Below the pieces are notes generated by a model. The model was given only the letters and a program-made list of their open reading frames with translations. It did no database searches and was not told the origin of the DNA. From a virus, in the IMG/VR virus record IMGVR_UViG_3300013094_000314, positions 1-21,820 of that record: a stretch of 21,820 nt of DNA; one strand, given 5' to 3'. Each line of letters opens with the position of its first letter. Positions within the stretch are counted from its first letter, which is position 1. This document shows positions 8,144 to 15,543 of this stretch, piece by piece. The position numbers and the translations under genes are program-made.

Positions 8144-9133
8144 TTATCCTGTAAATCCACCGTTAAGAATCCATCCTGCATCTTTAGCTTTACCAGTAAT
8201 CATTACAGCTGGATAGCTAGCAGCAGCAATAGGTTTCATATTACTGCGTTTAATTGTAGATTTAGATTGTGCCGAATAAGCGTTAATCATAGCAATTTGC
8301 GTTTGCGAAGCTTTGCCGTACATAGGCATTAGACGCTCCGCAAGATTCCATCTAAGAGCCATAGAATAACCCTGTGGCAATACGATTTCATCGTACAAAC
8401 CCTCATAATTGCTAAAAATAGTAGTAGCAAACATGTGCATTTCGCCCTGTGAAGGGTTTGGCCATACGAATACATTGCCTGATTCTGCATTAGGGTTGTA
8501 ATACAAAGCTTTTGGCCATGGTCCATTCAGCGTTTTTAAACCAATTTGGTTGTAATTTGTAAGTGAAATAACACCGACTTGATAATCTAATCCGCCATTT
8601 AATACAGGCTCACCGTTAGATTGAGTGTTTACCCTTACAAAAGCTTGCTCAATGGTTAATGGCTTTTGGTAATAAGCAGTAATAGAAGTAGACGAAACTG
8701 GAGCTGTGTAAGTAATATTAAGCTCGTAAGTTCCTATTTCGTTAACATTACCGCCAGCGCCTGTTAAAAACTGAACGATTTTAGTTCCAGCTAAAATTCC
8801 TGTGCCTTTAAGGGTTTGACCTTGCGCTACCGCTCCGCTAGTAATAGCTGTAACCGTTAAAACATTTCCTGTAATTGAGCCTGTAAATCCTGCTCCAATA
8901 TAATTTGCTGTTGAAGGTGTAGGACCGATAGTGTATTGAATTTGCCCAGCGATTAAAGGAAAAATAATTTCTGTGGTGTTATACACCATCATATCTTCGT
9001 TAGACCATTGGTCGACTAAGTCGTTAAGCATATCAAAAGCATCTTGAGCAGCTTCAGGTGTAGGAGTTTCCCCAGCCTCTAATGCGCCAATATCTTTTAA
9101 TGCTCTGCTAATAATGTCTATCGGAGCTGTCAT
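8144..9133 (-). CDS. P22 gp4-like head-completion / tail accessory factor with inserted beta module
   Basis: A 329-residue adaptor expected to attach directly to the portal ring. The N-terminus has the gp4-family pattern: [20 protein letters not shown], then [20 protein letters not shown] at about 29-48, followed by beta-rich sequence. The family core resumes near [15 protein letters not shown] at about 263-277, which matches the conserved C-terminal helix region. P22 gp4 is only about 166 residues, so this is an enlarged member. Residues about 82-155 are an inserted Gly/Thr-rich beta module ([20 protein letters not shown] to [12 protein letters not shown]). P22 gp4 has muramidase activity; I see no clear catalytic site here. 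The start is 1 base after the previous stop, and the stop is 2 bases before the gp10-like start. Confidence 0.85.
   Translation of the reverse strand: MTAPIDIISRALKDIGALEAGETPTPEAAQDAFDMLNDLVDQWSNEDMMVYNTTEIIFPLIAGQIQYTIGPTPSTANYIGAGFTGSITGNVLTVTAITSGAVAQGQTLKGTGILAGTKIVQFLTGAGGNVNEIGTYELNITYTAPVSSTSITAYYQKPLTIEQAFVRVNTQSNGEPVLNGGLDYQVGVISLTNYNQIGLKTLNGPWPKALYYNPNAESGNVFVWPNPSQGEMHMFATTIFSNYEGLYDEIVLPQGYSMALRWNLAERLMPMYGKASQTQIAMINAYSAQSKSTIKRSNMKPIAAASYPAVMITGKAKDAGWILNGGFTG
8669..8890 (-). repeat. Beta module inserted in the gp4-like gene, related to those in the gp10-like gene
   Basis: The segment encodes [34 protein letters not shown] and a strand ending [11 protein letters not shown]. 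It aligns by eye with copies A and B of the neighbouring gp10-like gene: SG-x-x-LTVTA, then GQ-x-L-x-G-x-G-I, then an x-G-x-G-T-Y-x-x-N strand. The gp4-like core continues on both sides of it. Boundaries are approximate. Confidence 0.6.
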
Positions 9134-9134
9134 G

Positions 9135-9443
9135 TTACACCTGTGGAGTAAAAGTATCTGCTAGCCAAGGAAATTGAACAATTTTTTCGTTTTCCATTGC
9201 TTTTAATTGATTTTGTAAATTTAATTTTATTGCATTTACATCATCTTGAGTTGTGTCTTTTTCAAGCCAATCTATTAAATTTGATTCTTTAATTTCGTTA
9301 AAAGGCAAATTTACAGTTTCTTCAGCAAATACATGGTTTCCCTCTGATTCAACAGTATGTATTTCGTCAGTTGCAGTTAACAAATAATGTACTTTTTTGC
9401 AACCTTCAGAAATAGATAAAATTTTCCAATTAAAAGTAGTCAT
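9135..9443 (-). CDS. Small phage protein of the DUF7936-like type
   Basis: A 102-residue protein. It shows the pattern I know from many short phage proteins next to tail fibre genes: an MTTFNWKI start, a beta-rich middle, then an acidic helix ending in a WLE motif ([10 protein letters not shown], about 76-85). A QNQL helix follows, and the end VQFPWL replaces the usual PLPW. Its function is unknown; association with tail or fibre assembly is suggested only by location. The start overlaps the stop of the upstream 133-residue gene by 4 bases (ATGA). The stop is 1 base before the gp4-like start, so it is embedded in the operon. The family name is given tentatively. Confidence 0.65.
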   Translation of the reverse strand: MTTFNWKILSISEGCKKVHYLLTATDEIHTVESEGNHVFAEETVNLPFNEIKESNLIDWLEKDTTQDDVNAIKLNLQNQLKAMENEKIVQFPWLADTFTPQV

Positions 9444-9841
9444 GATGGGTTTGCAATAGCAGTTAATTGTGCAGTAGTAGTAGCAGCGGCAATGCTTGCT
9501 CTATCAGCAGTTAATTGGGCTTGCCAATCCGCATCAGATACCGCATTAGCAATACCAGCTAAAGTATTTAAATTGCGCTTATTAGCCACTTGTAGTGCAT
9601 CGGCATTGTATTGAGCCAATTTATCTGCTTGTGCTTTAGAAAAATTTACTGAAACAGTAGTCCCATTAAGCACCCAAGCATCAAAAAATTGTGCGTCAGA
9701 ACCTTGTGGCAAAGTGCTGTCATCAACAATAATTGCTCCTGCTGGGCAGTCTTTTGCTAAAACTGTTTGAATATCTAATAATCCAGTAGGAATACAAACT
9801 GCTACTTGACCATTATTTTCATAAATTATTACTTGTGCCAT
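9440..9841 (-). CDS. Fibre-associated small protein (possible fibre assembly or virion protein)
   Basis: A 133-residue protein immediately after the large fibre gene. The N-terminal half reads as strands with family-like spacing: VIIYENNGQVAVCIPTG, then VLAKDCPAGAIIVDDSTLPQ, then FFDAWVLNG. I have seen this arrangement in short proteins encoded downstream of tail fibres. The C-terminal half is helical and Ala/Gln-rich. It may help fold or attach the fibre, but no specific motif proves that. A Shine-Dalgarno AGGAA in CACATAGGAATAAAA precedes the ATG at 9841, which lies 8 bases beyond the end of the fibre reading frame's stop codon. The stop overlaps the next start (ATGA). Confidence 0.7.
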   Translation of the reverse strand: MAQVIIYENNGQVAVCIPTGLLDIQTVLAKDCPAGAIIVDDSTLPQGSDAQFFDAWVLNGTTVSVNFSKAQADKLAQYNADALQVANKRNLNTLAGIANAVSDADWQAQLTADRASIAAATTTAQLTAIANPS

Positions 9842-9849
9842 TTTTATTC

Positions 9850-12498
9850 CTATGTGTTTGCAAATACACCAGCAAATAATCTACTACCTGAAGCTGGGTT
9901 ATATCCTACCAATGTAGTTGTATATGTAGCAAATCCACAACCAGTTGTATTTTGACCATTGTTAGAATATGTAAATGTTCCTAATTGATTGCAATGTGAA
10001 TACATTGAATAATTTGCATTAGGCAAAGCGTTAATAAAGTTTAAGTAAAAAACTCCTGTTGCCGTATAAGTCATAGAACTTACATTGTAAGCGCCATTAA
10101 TTGTTGGAGTTCCACCAGTTGCTGTTGCTGCAACCCAAGCTTTTGCACCTTGTAAACCACCTTGCAAACCACAAGCAACAGTTCTCCAATACCCACCACC
10201 ATCACCAGCAAGTATTACTGTTTCACCTGGCTGCAATGTATTTTTAAAATCTGTTCCACCGAAAACTAAATTTACTGGATAAGTAGAAGGATTGCTTAAA
10301 TTAAAAGTATTTGCTGTGCTTGGAAAAGTAATAGTAATTGCAGCGGAAGGAATAAGCAGAATATTAGACCCAGCATAAGCGCTAGTTAATGTCATGCTTG
10401 TAGTAATTACTTGCTGACCTGAAGATTGAAGTCCAGGCAAAGATTCACTAACTGTTACTGCGCCAGTTGAACCTGATAATGTAATCCCACTTCCTGCAGT
10501 TAAAGAAGTAACAATCCCTGTTAAGGATGAACCTGAACCACTAAATGCAGTAGCAGTTAATGTGCCTGTAGAAGGAACAAAACTTAATTTAGTAGAAGAA
10601 GTTGTTTGTGGCAAATTACCAGTTGTTGTTGAAACAATGGTAGGGTACCAAGTTGCACTTGAACTTGTATTGTCTGTAATTGCAGTATTAGTTGCATTGG
10701 TTGCAGTTGTAGCAGTTGTAGCCGTACCAGCGCTTCCTGATATGTTGGCTGTAATTGTGCTAGCAAAAGTCCATGCTCCAGTGCTTCCGTTAATTGTTGC
10801 TGAATCGCTTGCTCCATTACCAACAACAAAATGTACTGCGTTTGCAGTATAAGAGCCTAAAACTAAATCACCGCTTGCACTGTATAAATAAGTTGCATTA
10901 GGCAACGAAAAAGAACCAGTACCAGTAAATCCTGATGAATTTATACCAAAATCACCATAATAAGTAGAAGCAGAGCCACTATTGCTGGAAACAATAAAGT
11001 CTGCAGAAGCAGCTGAACCAGAACTACTATTTTCCAAAATCATTTGTGCATAGCTATTTACAGAAGTTGTATAGCTTGCAAAAATATTCGTATCTGAATA
11101 ACTTAATGTTCCATAACTAAATGCGCCAGCAGAAGCAGAACCAGTAATTGCTCCTGTTGCTGTAAATGTTCCTGAAGATACAGATGTCGCTGTTGCTGCG
11201 CCTAAAGTTGGCGTTACAAAAGTTGGGCTTGTTGCTAAAGCGACTACAGTTCCGCTACCAGTAGTGCTATAAGAAGTTCCCCAAGCAGTGCCAGTGGAAT
11301 TAGCTATTCCTGCGCTAGGATAAACTTGGCTTGGTACGGTTGCGTTAATAGTAATAGCAGCAGAACCGTTATAAGTCGTTCCTGAACTAAAAGTTATATT
11401 TGTTCCTGCTGTTAAAGCTGCTAAATTACCGCCTAAAGATACTCCTGAAATCGTACTATTTGCTAATTGTGCGTTTGTAATTGTTCCGCTTAAAGCAGTC
11501 GTCGGAATAGTAGTAGAAGCTGTTTGCGCTCCTGTTCCGTTTGCATAAACATACCCAGTAATTGTTCCTGCAACACCAGTACCACCATAAGAAGCTCCAA
11601 TTACACCAGCATTCCATGTGCCTGCTGTAACCGTACCCAATCCAGTAATACCAGTATAAGAACCACTTAACAAACTAGAAGCGATAGTGCCAGCAGTAAT
11701 TTGGCTTGCGTTAATAGCAATACTTGTATTTGTTGCGGAAGTAATTTGCCCTTCTAAATTTACCGCAATAACTGGTACTGTGGATGCAGAACCATAAGTC
11801 GCAGCCGATACACCAGTAGCTGTAATGCTAAATACATAACCAGTAAGGGTTAAGCCAGTGCCAGCAGAGTAATTTGTTGCAACGCTAAAATTACTCCAAT
11901 TCATTGCCGTTGTACCAAGCGTACCACCTGGTTGTGCAGTGCAATACCAAGCCGAACCAGCTTGGCCACCATATTCCACAAACACTAATGCGCTAACATA
12001 TTGCGCCCAAGTAGTGCAGCCTGTTGCGTAAGTCCAAGCACCGCTAGAAACCGTATAAATACCGTTTTGAGCTGCGTTCGTTTGGTTTTTTACCAGTACT
12101 GTATTACCAGCAACAAGGTTTACTGAATCAACCGTTTGAAGCCCTGAAAGGGTAATGTTTACTGTCGTTGCTGCTGTTACAGGATTTTTCCAGCTAATTC
12201 CAGCAGCATAGGACTGAAGTGTTAATAAATTAACAATATCAGTAGCACTAGAGGCATTTGTGCTAATGGTTCCAGTTACTGTTGAAATGCTTGTAAAATT
12301 GCCAGTTGAAGGTGTGGTTGCCCCAATAGTTGTGCTGTCAATCGTACTGTTTGTAATATGCAAACCAGTTTGAATGGGGCTAATTGATGCGTAAAACGGC
12401 TGACCTTGTCCAATAAAAGTTTGAAAATTACCGTAAACATCAAAATAAGCCTGAACAGGCAGTAGATTTTGGTCTACTGTTGAATTGGGAGCACCCAT
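9850..12498 (-). CDS. Large tail fibre protein
   Basis: An 882-residue Ser/Thr/Gly/Ala-rich fibre, the largest protein here. Residues 1-45 carry a short anchor-like segment (QNLLPVQAYFDVYGNF, GQGQPFYASI) shared with the neighbouring 158-residue protein. Residues about 100-205 match a widespread phage fibre module: WKNPVTAATTVNITLSGL, VLVKNQTNAAQNGIYTVSSG, GSAWYCT. Residues about 210-380 hold fibre repeats with GTVTAGTWNAGVIGASYGGTG. The middle contains YGDFGINSSGF and a second beta module. The end (785-882) begins AKAWVAATATGG and includes YNVSSMTYTATGVFYLNF, a known fibre-tip domain type. No intramolecular chaperone (S74-like) is seen at the C-terminus. A Shine-Dalgarno AAGGA in AAGGATTAAAT precedes the ATG. 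It is probably a second receptor-binding appendage beside the collar fibre. Confidence 0.85.
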   Translation of the reverse strand: MGAPNSTVDQNLLPVQAYFDVYGNFQTFIGQGQPFYASISPIQTGLHITNSTIDSTTIGATTPSTGNFTSISTVTGTISTNASSATDIVNLLTLQSYAAGISWKNPVTAATTVNITLSGLQTVDSVNLVAGNTVLVKNQTNAAQNGIYTVSSGAWTYATGCTTWAQYVSALVFVEYGGQAGSAWYCTAQPGGTLGTTAMNWSNFSVATNYSAGTGLTLTGYVFSITATGVSAATYGSASTVPVIAVNLEGQITSATNTSIAINASQITAGTIASSLLSGSYTGITGLGTVTAGTWNAGVIGASYGGTGVAGTITGYVYANGTGAQTASTTIPTTALSGTITNAQLANSTISGVSLGGNLAALTAGTNITFSSGTTYNGSAAITINATVPSQVYPSAGIANSTGTAWGTSYSTTGSGTVVALATSPTFVTPTLGAATATSVSSGTFTATGAITGSASAGAFSYGTLSYSDTNIFASYTTSVNSYAQMILENSSSGSAASADFIVSSNSGSASTYYGDFGINSSGFTGTGSFSLPNATYLYSASGDLVLGSYTANAVHFVVGNGASDSATINGSTGAWTFASTITANISGSAGTATTATTATNATNTAITDNTSSSATWYPTIVSTTTGNLPQTTSSTKLSFVPSTGTLTATAFSGSGSSLTGIVTSLTAGSGITLSGSTGAVTVSESLPGLQSSGQQVITTSMTLTSAYAGSNILLIPSAAITITFPSTANTFNLSNPSTYPVNLVFGGTDFKNTLQPGETVILAGDGGGYWRTVACGLQGGLQGAKAWVAATATGGTPTINGAYNVSSMTYTATGVFYLNFINALPNANYSMYSHCNQLGTFTYSNNGQNTTGCGFATYTTTLVGYNPASGSRLFAGVFANT

Positions 12499-12507
12499 AT
12501 TTAATCC

Positions 12508-12984
12508 TTAAAATGCCATTGCCATTACAAGAACCATATCACCAGCAGTCATAGGCGAGGCAGTTCCAGTTGTAATGCCAAAACTGGTCAATGATGCTGA
12601 AGTAGTAGAGCTTCCTGATTGTTGCAAAAACAATGTATTTGCGCCAGTAATATCCCAAGCTTGAAGAACCCAACCAGTACTAGATGCTGGAAAGTTAATA
12701 GTCCCACCAGAAGAACCGCCAGTTCCCACAATAATTTTAAAAGCCGAAGTATTACTAGCTGTGATTGTTGCTCCTGTACCCCAACCAGTTCCCAATGTAG
12801 GAAGCTGATTAGAAATACATAAACAACCGCCAACAGATAAACTTTGCAAATTCATAGGAGGCACTAAAGGCTGTCCTGCTTGCCCATACAAACCTAAACA
12901 AGTTTCATTCCCAGTAGAAGCATATTCAGCCTGAACTGGCAATAAATTTGTAGAAGTAGTTGAAGCTACTTGATTAGAGGACAT
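12508..12984 (-). CDS. Short appendage-type virion protein sharing the fibre's N-terminal motif
   Basis: A 158-residue Ser/Gly/Thr-rich protein. The N-terminus (TSTNLLPVQAEYASTGN, then GQAGQPLVPP) resembles that of the 882-residue fibre just downstream, suggesting both attach to the virion through the same site or partner. The rest is a beta-rich domain of about 100 residues (GTGWGTGATITASNTSAFKI, FPASSTGWVLQAWDITGANT). The end, PMTAGDMVLVMAMAF, is unusually hydrophobic. The start codon shares one base with the stop of the 111-residue gene (TAATG). It may be a short fibre, an adaptor or a decoration protein; no function can be assigned. Confidence 0.65.
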   Translation of the reverse strand: MSSNQVASTTSTNLLPVQAEYASTGNETCLGLYGQAGQPLVPPMNLQSLSVGGCLCISNQLPTLGTGWGTGATITASNTSAFKIIVGTGGSSGGTINFPASSTGWVLQAWDITGANTLFLQQSGSSTTSASLTSFGITTGTASPMTAGDMVLVMAMAF

Positions 12985-13319
12985 TATGAAATCCCTTCAC
13001 CTGGGGTAATTTCTACTGAAGTTGCTGCGCTAGCTATAAACCAAGCATTCGGTGGAATAGAACTAAATACACCAACACCATTAGCAGGAATTGCCAAGAC
13101 ATTCATTACAGGAGCACCAGCAGAAGGAGCAGTAGCCACAGGAGTTACTGTTGCATCATTAGGCTCTTGCGGAGCCCAACCTACATGAACCAAGCTGCTT
13201 GTAAGGTTCACAATGCGATAGCCTGAAGGATATACATTATTAGCTGCCTTAACTTGAACAGCGGATGTTCCTACTTGATATGTTGCACCAAAAGGTGCGA
13301 ATGCTGAGTTATAAGCCAT
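12984..13319 (-). CDS. Small beta-rich putative virion protein (111 residues)
   Basis: The protein starts MAYNSAFAPFGATYQVG and has alternating strand-like segments: YRIVNLTSSLVHVGWAPQ at about 34-51, LAIPANGVGVFSSIPPNAWF at about 75-94 and EITPGEG at the end. This layout (RivN...vgW...f...TpGeG) recalls small phage structural proteins of unknown fold encoded near capsid and tail genes. No signal peptide or transmembrane helix is seen. It has a strong Shine-Dalgarno AAGGAG in TCTAAGGAGTAAAAA before the ATG at 13319. It lies 10 bases after the 107-residue gene and is coupled to the next gene. Its role is not known. Confidence 0.65.
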   Translation of the reverse strand: MAYNSAFAPFGATYQVGTSAVQVKAANNVYPSGYRIVNLTSSLVHVGWAPQEPNDATVTPVATAPSAGAPVMNVLAIPANGVGVFSSIPPNAWFIASAATSVEITPGEGIS

Positions 13320-13329
13320 TTTTTACTCC

Positions 13330-13653
13330 TTAGACTGAGCTAGTAGGCAAAGGCAAATTTTCAGGCTTAATAACTTTAAGGTAATAAACACCAGCAACAG
13401 TAACAGCAGATGCGCCAGTAGCGTTTACAAAGTCCAAAGCGATTGTATTTGCAGCTGTTACTCGAGCATTAACGCAAGCAACACCTTTAGTTTGAGCAAA
13501 ACCAGTAGAGACAAGCACTACATTACCAACCTGAACATCAGGAACAGTAATAGTTACTTCATCAGAAGAATCAGCGATAGTGGTCGAAGCTAGGGTGTAT
13601 TGAATGACTGTGGAAGATAAAATATTTCCACGAGCAATAGTAGTAGATGACAT
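13330..13653 (-). CDS. Small beta-rich putative virion protein (107 residues)
   Basis: This is the first gene after the second terminator. The sequence is almost wholly strand-like: TVPDVQVGNVVLVSTGFAQT at about 36-55, GVACVNARVTAANTIALDFV at about 57-76, then AVTVAGVYYLKVIKP. The pattern 'vGd.V.vs... Gv...arVtaant...fvN.T' is one I associate with small phage structural proteins. No enzyme motif is visible. AAAGGA in TTCAAAGGAAAAACT is the Shine-Dalgarno before the ATG at 13653. It may be a decoration, head-tail or fibre-base protein. Transcription must read through two terminators or begin in the short gap upstream, where I see no convincing promoter. Confidence 0.65.
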   Translation of the reverse strand: MSSTTIARGNILSSTVIQYTLASTTIADSSDEVTITVPDVQVGNVVLVSTGFAQTKGVACVNARVTAANTIALDFVNATGASAVTVAGVYYLKVIKPENLPLPTSSV

Positions 13654-13696
13654 AGTTTTTCCTTTGAATAAGGTAAATCAATTATATGGTATTCAA

Positions 13697-13733
13697 GAAA
13701 AAAAGCCACACTTTTTGGGCATGGCTTTTTTCT
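13697..13733 (-). terminator. Intrinsic terminator after the 146-residue gene
   Basis: A perfect 10 bp stem (13699-13708 with 13722-13731) encloses a 13-base loop. Read on the minus strand it is AAAAAAGCCA, loop, TGGCTTTTTT, extended by one more T. The U-tract lies within the 3' arm. It begins 18 bases after the stop codon of the 146-residue gene and 44 bases before the next start. Because both arms are A/T-tracted, it could also act in the other direction, but no plus-strand gene needs it. Confidence 0.75.
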
Positions 13734-13750
13734 TTTTACTTCATTTGTTT

Positions 13751-14191
13751 TTAGCTAAAGTCGTAACCGTAGATGTAAGCATCTACAGTGCCGACTGCGC
13801 CTGCTGCTGTACCAACATAAGCATACAGAGTTTGAGCTGAGAAAGCCAAAGTGCTTTCATAAGCTGTCGCTACTGTTGTGCCTAGCAAAGCTGTATTGTT
13901 GGTCAAAGTAGTCAAAGCAAAAACTTCAGTACCACTGCCACCTGAACCACCTGGGGCTGTGTAAACAGAAATAACAGCAGAGCTAAGGTTAGCAACTGCG
14001 CCTGCGTTGTTCGCATTAGTAAAAATAATCGAAGTAGGCAAGTAGTTATTGGTGTTGTTTACTGGAATTGCAGTAGAAGCTACTGAATTAGCATTAATCC
14101 CTTTTACAACTGCCAACAAACGCAATGCTTGGTCAGTTGTTACATTTGAGGGATGTGCCGATGTGGTTACTGCTGGTCCTGGATTACTCAT
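13751..14191 (-). CDS. Putative capsid-associated (decoration-type) protein, 146 residues
   Basis: The protein follows the coat gene and is enclosed by two intrinsic terminators. It is Ala/Thr/Asn-rich: an N-terminal helical part (TTDQALRLLAVVKGINANSV, about 18-37), then strand-like segments (YLPTSIIFTNANNAG; LSSAVISVYTAPGGSGGSG; LAFSAQTLYAYVGTAAG) ending YIYGYDFS. No known enzyme motif is present. Location, small size, beta content and probable high transcription fit a head decoration or other abundant virion protein, but homology was not testable here. AAGGA in TTTAAGGAATAAAATC supports the ATG at 14191. Confidence 0.7.
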   Translation of the reverse strand: MSNPGPAVTTSAHPSNVTTDQALRLLAVVKGINANSVASTAIPVNNTNNYLPTSIIFTNANNAGAVANLSSAVISVYTAPGGSGGSGTEVFALTTLTNNTALLGTTVATAYESTLAFSAQTLYAYVGTAAGAVGTVDAYIYGYDFS

Positions 14192-14219
14192 GATTTTATT
14201 CCTTAAATATGTTTAAAAA

Positions 14220-14239
14220 GCAGGGGTTTTACCCCCTGC
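14220..14239 (-). terminator. Intrinsic terminator directly after the coat gene
   Basis: On the minus strand, GCAGGGG and CCCCTGC form a perfect 7 bp GC-rich stem with a 6-base loop (GTAAAA), followed at once by TTTTT (14219-14215). It starts 5 bases after the coat stop codon. It would end part of the transcripts after coat, or stabilise the 3' end of a coat message. Confidence 0.8.
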
Positions 14240-14244
14240 GATTA

Positions 14245-15519
14245 TTAGGCTGCTACTCGGCAAGCCAACTCTGGGTAGAGTGGAGCCCAACCGTAGAGAA
14301 CATCCACACGAGTAGGAATCGAATCGTTGTTAATGGTGTATTGGCGAACCACACGCATTGACAGACCAATTTCCTTATCGCTAGCACGACCAGCGAAGTG
14401 AACACCCTCTGGCAACTCAAGGTCAGCCATAGCCATTGTGTAAGCATTACGATGCATAACAATGTTTTGTGGGGACACTACACCGTTGCCGCTTGCGTTG
14501 TACTGACTTGCGAAGAAAGTTACAGCTGCAGAGCTAGATGGGTTAGGAATTGACACATTCTGGAACTGACCGCCATAAATAACAGCAGGAGATACAGTAA
14601 CAGAAACGCTTGAACCTGAAGCAACAGAAACAGCAGACTTCACTACGAATGAACGCAGTTTGTTTGTGCCGTATGCTTGACGGTTTTGTGGATTAACTGC
14701 ATACACACCAGCGATTTGGAATGTATCACCAGCGTTCAAGTTGATTGTGCCAGTGTTAGCAGCAGTCAAAGTGATTGTAGAAGTCTGTGCCCAACCGCTA
14801 TTTAAGAAACCAGTAGCAGTAGAGGTGTTTACAGAAGCAGTAACAGTAGCAGTAGAGAAATTACCAAAAGTTTGGGACACAATGTTCTGATCAAGTTTCC
14901 AGTTCATACCGCCTGAATCACGACCCATCAAGCCTTTTTCGTATTGCATACCGATTTTGTCGTTAGGAACGAAAAGACCTTTTAAGCTGTCAACGATAGT
15001 TGCAGATGTAAATGGCTCAACGATACATGAACGACGACCATCACGAGGTGCGCCTTCAGAATCAAGGTAAGCCTGTGCTGACAAGTATGTATACAAGCCA
15101 GTTGGAGGTGTACCAGCTGTACCAACGATGTTCGCTGTGTTCAAAGCTGCAGTTGTAGTACCGTCAAAGTCAATTTTGTTGGCGATAGCTGCTACTGCTG
15201 GCTTCAAGATACGGTCAGAGAACATATCCAAGCTCAATGCCAAATCCTGTGTAGTGAATTGAGTATCCACATGGAATTGCGTGGAAAGAGTCACTGGAAC
15301 GCTAGTCTCGTTCAAGTCTTCCACATTGAGGGCTGGTCCTGTTGTACCAATAAAACGACCTGGGCGACGGACATTGACGGTTGCGCCAATTTTTGCACCA
15401 ACTACAGCGAACTGGTCGTCATAGTTACGGTCAACTTCAGATGTAAATGTTAATTCGTTTTCGAGAACCATCAACGCTTCGTTGGTGATTTTCGAGATAG
15501 TCAATAAAGTATTGCTCAT
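14245..15519 (-). CDS. P22-like major coat protein (HK97 fold)
   Basis: A 424-residue capsid protein, close in length to P22 gp5 (430). The N-terminus shows the family pattern MSNTLLTISKITNEALMVLE, then NELTFTSEVDRNYDDQF and GATVNVRRPGRF (about 46-57). Next comes the STQFHVDTQFTTQDLALSLD region (about 79-98), equivalent to the conserved N-arm/E-loop region of P22-type coats. A Thr/Ser-rich middle (about 220-300) probably corresponds to the inserted domain. The C-terminus continues the fold through NIVMHRNAYTMAMADLELPE and YGWAPLYPELACRVAA. GGAG in TTTTGGAGAATTACA precedes the ATG. It follows the scaffold gene, as in P22, and is followed by a terminator. The DNA looks less AT-rich here than in the ejection genes, as expected for a highly expressed gene. 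Confidence 0.95.
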   Translation of the reverse strand: MSNTLLTISKITNEALMVLENELTFTSEVDRNYDDQFAVVGAKIGATVNVRRPGRFIGTTGPALNVEDLNETSVPVTLSTQFHVDTQFTTQDLALSLDMFSDRILKPAVAAIANKIDFDGTTTAALNTANIVGTAGTPPTGLYTYLSAQAYLDSEGAPRDGRRSCIVEPFTSATIVDSLKGLFVPNDKIGMQYEKGLMGRDSGGMNWKLDQNIVSQTFGNFSTATVTASVNTSTATGFLNSGWAQTSTITLTAANTGTINLNAGDTFQIAGVYAVNPQNRQAYGTNKLRSFVVKSAVSVASGSSVSVTVSPAVIYGGQFQNVSIPNPSSSAAVTFFASQYNASGNGVVSPQNIVMHRNAYTMAMADLELPEGVHFAGRASDKEIGLSMRVVRQYTINNDSIPTRVDVLYGWAPLYPELACRVAA

Positions 15520-15543
15520 TGTAATTCTCCAAAAAAATTAGGT

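Noticed and set aside
10695-10725. Short GTTGCAGTTGTAGCAGTTGTAG-type repetition within the fibre gene
   Set aside because: It encodes alternating Thr/Ala residues in low-complexity fibre sequence; the units are too short and without spacers, so it is not a CRISPR or regulatory repeat.
9850-12498. Diversity-generating retroelement acting on the fibre tip
   Set aside because: No reverse transcriptase, template repeat or adenine-biased variable pair is visible in the window; a DGR elsewhere in the genome cannot be excluded.
13654-13696. Promoter between the second terminator and the 107-residue gene
   Set aside because: TTGAAT and AT-rich -10-like strings are present but no pair has proper spacing with a good -10; read-through from upstream is equally likely.
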